A stretch of 64,000 nucleotides of DNA, from contig NZ_FXAT01000016.1 of assembly GCF_900177725.1 (NCBI RefSeq), positions 62,001 to 126,000 of the forward strand. Direction: 5' to 3'. This stretch comes from Paraburkholderia susongensis (GTDB lineage Bacteria > Pseudomonadota > Gammaproteobacteria > Burkholderiales > Burkholderiaceae). How positions within the stretch are numbered: the stretch's first letter is position 1; every line of letters starts with the position of its first letter. A program made the position numbers and the translations under genes. Positions 62,122 through 64,000 of this stretch are shown one piece after another. Below the pieces are notes generated by a model. The model had not been told where the DNA came from and made no database searches. It saw only the letters and a list, made by a program, of their open reading frames with translations.

Positions 62122-63336
62122 TTACGCCGTGGTGCGCGCATGCGGGCGGCCGACGAGCAGAAAATGGCCGAGCGAGACGAGCGGGAAAGCGAGCGCGACG
62201 CAGGCGATGAGCGTCCAGCCGCCATGCTCGTACAGTGTGCTCGCGAGCGCCGAGCCCGCCGCGCCGCCGACGAAGATGCTCGTCATGTAGAGCGCATTGA
62301 GCCGGCCGCGGCTTGCCGCGTGAAGCGCATAGATTTCCCGCTGCCCGAGGACCATGTTCATCTGTACCGCGAAGTCGAGCACGATGCCCGTGACGACGAG
62401 GCCGTACACGCCGAACGCCGGATGGATCAGCGCGGGCGTGTAGGCGAGCGCGGCGGCGATCAGCGCGATGAACGTGGCCCGCACGGAGTGGCCCGCATCG
62501 GCGAGGCGTCCCGCGACCGGCGCGGACGTCGCACCGATCGCGCCGACCAGCGCGAACACCGCGATGGCCGACTGTGAAAGGCCATAGTGGCGCGTGAGTT
62601 CGATCGGCACGGCGGTCCAGAAGAGACTGAATGAGGCGAACATCAGCCCTTGGTAGAGGGCGCGGTGGCGCAGCACAGGCATCGTGCGCACGAGATGCAG
62701 CAGCGAACCGATGAGCTCGAAATAGGACGCCTGGTGCTCGGGCTGGCGGCGCGGAATCGTCAGTGCGAGGATGGCCGTGACCAGCGCCATCAGCACGGCG
62801 GCGGCGGCGAACACGAAGCGCCAGCCGAAGTGATCCGCGACGAGGCTCGAGAGCGGGCGTGAGAGCAGGATGCCGAGCAGCAGCCCGCTCATGATCGTGC
62901 CGACAATGCGCCCGCGCGCATGATCGGGCGCGAGGTGCGCCGCGAGTGGAATCAGGATCTGCACGGCGACGGAGCTAAAGCCGATCAGCAGCGAGAGGGC
63001 GAGGAACCAGCCCGGAGAATGCGCGAGCGAGGCGGCCGCGAGGCTCACGATCGACACGAGGGCGGTCGCGATCATGAGCTTGCGGTTTTCGAGCAGATCA
63101 CCAAGCGGCACGATGAAGAACAGGCCGAGCGCATAGCCGATCTGCGTGAGCGAGACGATCAGGCTTGCCGAACCAGCGGACATGTGCAACGACGGACCGA
63201 TCAGCTCGGTGATCGGCTGCGCGTAGTACAGGTTGGCGACGATCGCGCCGCAACTGAAAGCGAACAGCGCAATGAGTCCCTGGGTGAGTTCGATTGCGTG
63301 TGTCTTGCGGCCAAGCGTGCTCGAGGGCGTGGGCAT
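62122..63336 (-). CDS. MFS transporter
   Basis: A 404-residue membrane protein with 12 predicted helices. It has the loop 2-3 motif PLGDLLENRKLM, a variant of the MFS GxLaDrxGrr signature, and YYAQPITELIGP near the N terminus. It is of the drug or metabolite efflux type (DHA1-like). AAGGAG precedes the ATG. It lies 208 bases upstream of the molybdenum hydroxylase operon on the same strand and divergent from a LysR gene, which may regulate it. Direction of transport is not certain. Confidence 0.9.
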   Translation of the reverse strand: MPTPSSTLGRKTHAIELTQGLIALFAFSCGAIVANLYYAQPITELIGPSLHMSAGSASLIVSLTQIGYALGLFFIVPLGDLLENRKLMIATALVSIVSLAAASLAHSPGWFLALSLLIGFSSVAVQILIPLAAHLAPDHARGRIVGTIMSGLLLGILLSRPLSSLVADHFGWRFVFAAAAVLMALVTAILALTIPRRQPEHQASYFELIGSLLHLVRTMPVLRHRALYQGLMFASFSLFWTAVPIELTRHYGLSQSAIAVFALVGAIGATSAPVAGRLADAGHSVRATFIALIAAALAYTPALIHPAFGVYGLVVTGIVLDFAVQMNMVLGQREIYALHAASRGRLNALYMTSIFVGGAAGSALASTLYEHGGWTLIACVALAFPLVSLGHFLLVGRPHARTTA

Positions 63337-63778
63337 GATGGCTCCTTGAATGATGAGGTCACTGTGGCGGGTCGGCCCGGCATTGGCTGTGTTTCGATCT
63401 TCGGCCGGGGCCGGGGCCGGGGCCGGGTCCCGTCGTCGCGACACCGGAGCAGCATTGGCGATGTCGGTTGTGTCAAGCTTAGGTAAGCGTCGCCGGTCGC
63501 GGAATACACCTGCGACGCAACCGCCCGTTGCTTGCTTCGCAACGAAAAGGCTCCGATTCCGTCCACCCGCGCGCCGTCGCGCGCGGCAGCCGCTCCCGAG
63601 AGGCGATCCGCGTGGCGCCAGGCCCTCGTGTCTTCGCGATCCTCACGATGCTGGAAGAAGGATGTCACGACGCGTCTGAAAAATCTTGAATCCGGCCGTT
63701 AATTCTTGCGCGCTCCCGCTGCGCAGGCTTTCAGTTTTCCCTGGCAGTGCCCAGGATCCCGCTGGCATAATCGCCGTC
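63337..63778. other. Divergent gap between MFS and LysR genes
   Basis: 442 bases without a convincing gene. It includes the G-rich repeat listed at 63403. The regulator and transporter promoters should lie here, but no clear hexamer pair or operator could be assigned. Confidence 0.45.
63403..63427 (+). repeat. GGGGCC tandem repeat, G-quadruplex candidate
   Basis: Three GGGG runs and one GGG run are separated by CC, in about four tandem GGGGCC units. This meets the usual G-quadruplex pattern on the plus strand. It lies about 70 bases upstream of the MFS gene start. Confidence 0.6.
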
Positions 63779-64000
63779 ATGGACAAGCTTCTCGCGCTCA
63801 ACACTCTGCTCGAAGTCGCCGACGCAGGCGGCTTTGCCAAGGCCGCGCAGCGCCTCGGCGTGGCGACGTCGTCCGTTACGCGTCTGATGGATGCCCTCGA
63901 AGCCGCGCTTGGCACCGCGCTGCTCACGCGCACGCCCCGCCGCGTCAGCCTGACCGAAGCGGGCACGGCGTACGTGGAGCAGATCTCCCGGATCCTCGAC
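63779..64000 (+). CDS. LysR-family transcriptional regulator, N-terminal part
   Basis: The first 74 residues of a LysR protein, cut by the window end. The helix-turn-helix is FAKAAQRLGVATSSVTRLMDALE, and the start MDKLLALNTLLEVADAGG is typical. It is divergent from the MFS transporter gene and may regulate it. Confidence 0.88.
   Translation, partial: MDKLLALNTLLEVADAGGFAKAAQRLGVATSSVTRLMDALEAALGTALLTRTPRRVSLTEAGTAYVEQISRILD

Noticed and set aside
1..64000. Mobile elements, CRISPR arrays, tRNA or rRNA genes
   Set aside because: Read for them on both strands; no transposase or integrase motifs, no regular spacer repeats and no tRNA- or rRNA-like segments were seen.

Overview
The window looks like chromosomal or megaplasmid DNA of a Burkholderiaceae bacterium, most likely Paraburkholderia, Caballeronia or Burkholderia. 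The reasons are high GC, a gram-negative porin of the Burkholderia type, a DUF3331 protein, a katB-ankB pair, and dense catabolic clusters each with its own regulator. Species cannot be read from the sequence. I see no rRNA, tRNA, transposase, integrase or CRISPR array. Nearly all of the window is accessory metabolism and signalling.

Region A (1-11830): the end of a LysR gene, a LacI regulator, then a same-strand run of ten genes. These are an extradiol-type VOC dioxygenase, a 2-hydroxyacid dehydrogenase fused to an APH-type kinase, an enolase paralogue with two altered active-site residues, a fumarylacetoacetate-hydrolase-family enzyme, a NIPSNAP protein, an NTF2-like protein, a CoA-acylating semialdehyde dehydrogenase, a YciI-like protein, a 3-hydroxyisobutyrate-dehydrogenase-like enzyme and a second NTF2-like protein. 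A perfect 12-bp palindrome with a central CG, a typical LacI-family operator shape, lies before the run. I do not recognise a described pathway with this gene set; it is the best candidate for an undescribed system here.

Region B (11831-14520): periplasmic catalase katB and ankyrin lipoprotein ankB. Region C (14703-22970): a NahR/NagR-type LysR gene divergent from a salicylate 5-hydroxylase and gentisate operon (reductase, gentisate dioxygenase, fumarylpyruvate hydrolase, large and small oxygenase subunits, Rieske ferredoxin). A maleylacetate-reductase-like enzyme and a porin follow. The divergent gap holds a good sigma70-like promoter with direct repeats just upstream. No maleylpyruvate isomerase is present.

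Region D (23060-38102): a signalling island. An OmpR-type response regulator, a 1679-residue pseudokinase/AAA/GAF/histidine kinase, a REC-PAS-histidine kinase and a REC-histidine kinase are tightly coupled. Winged-helix ATPase regulators flank them on the opposite strand, and there is a small UBP-type zinc-finger protein. Region E (38103-45440): a dihydrolipoamide dehydrogenase with its own lipoyl domain, a LysR/DsbA-like divergent pair, a DUF3331 protein, an Old Yellow Enzyme and an FAD hydroxylase.

Region F (45719-54702): a minus-strand operon of VOC protein, FAD hydroxylase, DUF485 protein, ActP-type symporter and ACMSD-type amidohydrolase, headed by a repeat-rich operator candidate. A third winged-helix ATPase, a third FAD hydroxylase of the same subfamily and an AraC regulator follow. 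Region G (55160-64000): a secreted alpha/beta hydrolase, a 40-codon reading frame coupled to a degenerate HD-domain protein, a TetR regulator, a three-gene molybdenum hydroxylase (cytochrome c, iorA-like, iorB-like), an MFS transporter and the start of another LysR gene. Together, F and G suggest uptake and hydroxylation of aromatic or N-heteroaromatic acids, but the substrates are inferred.
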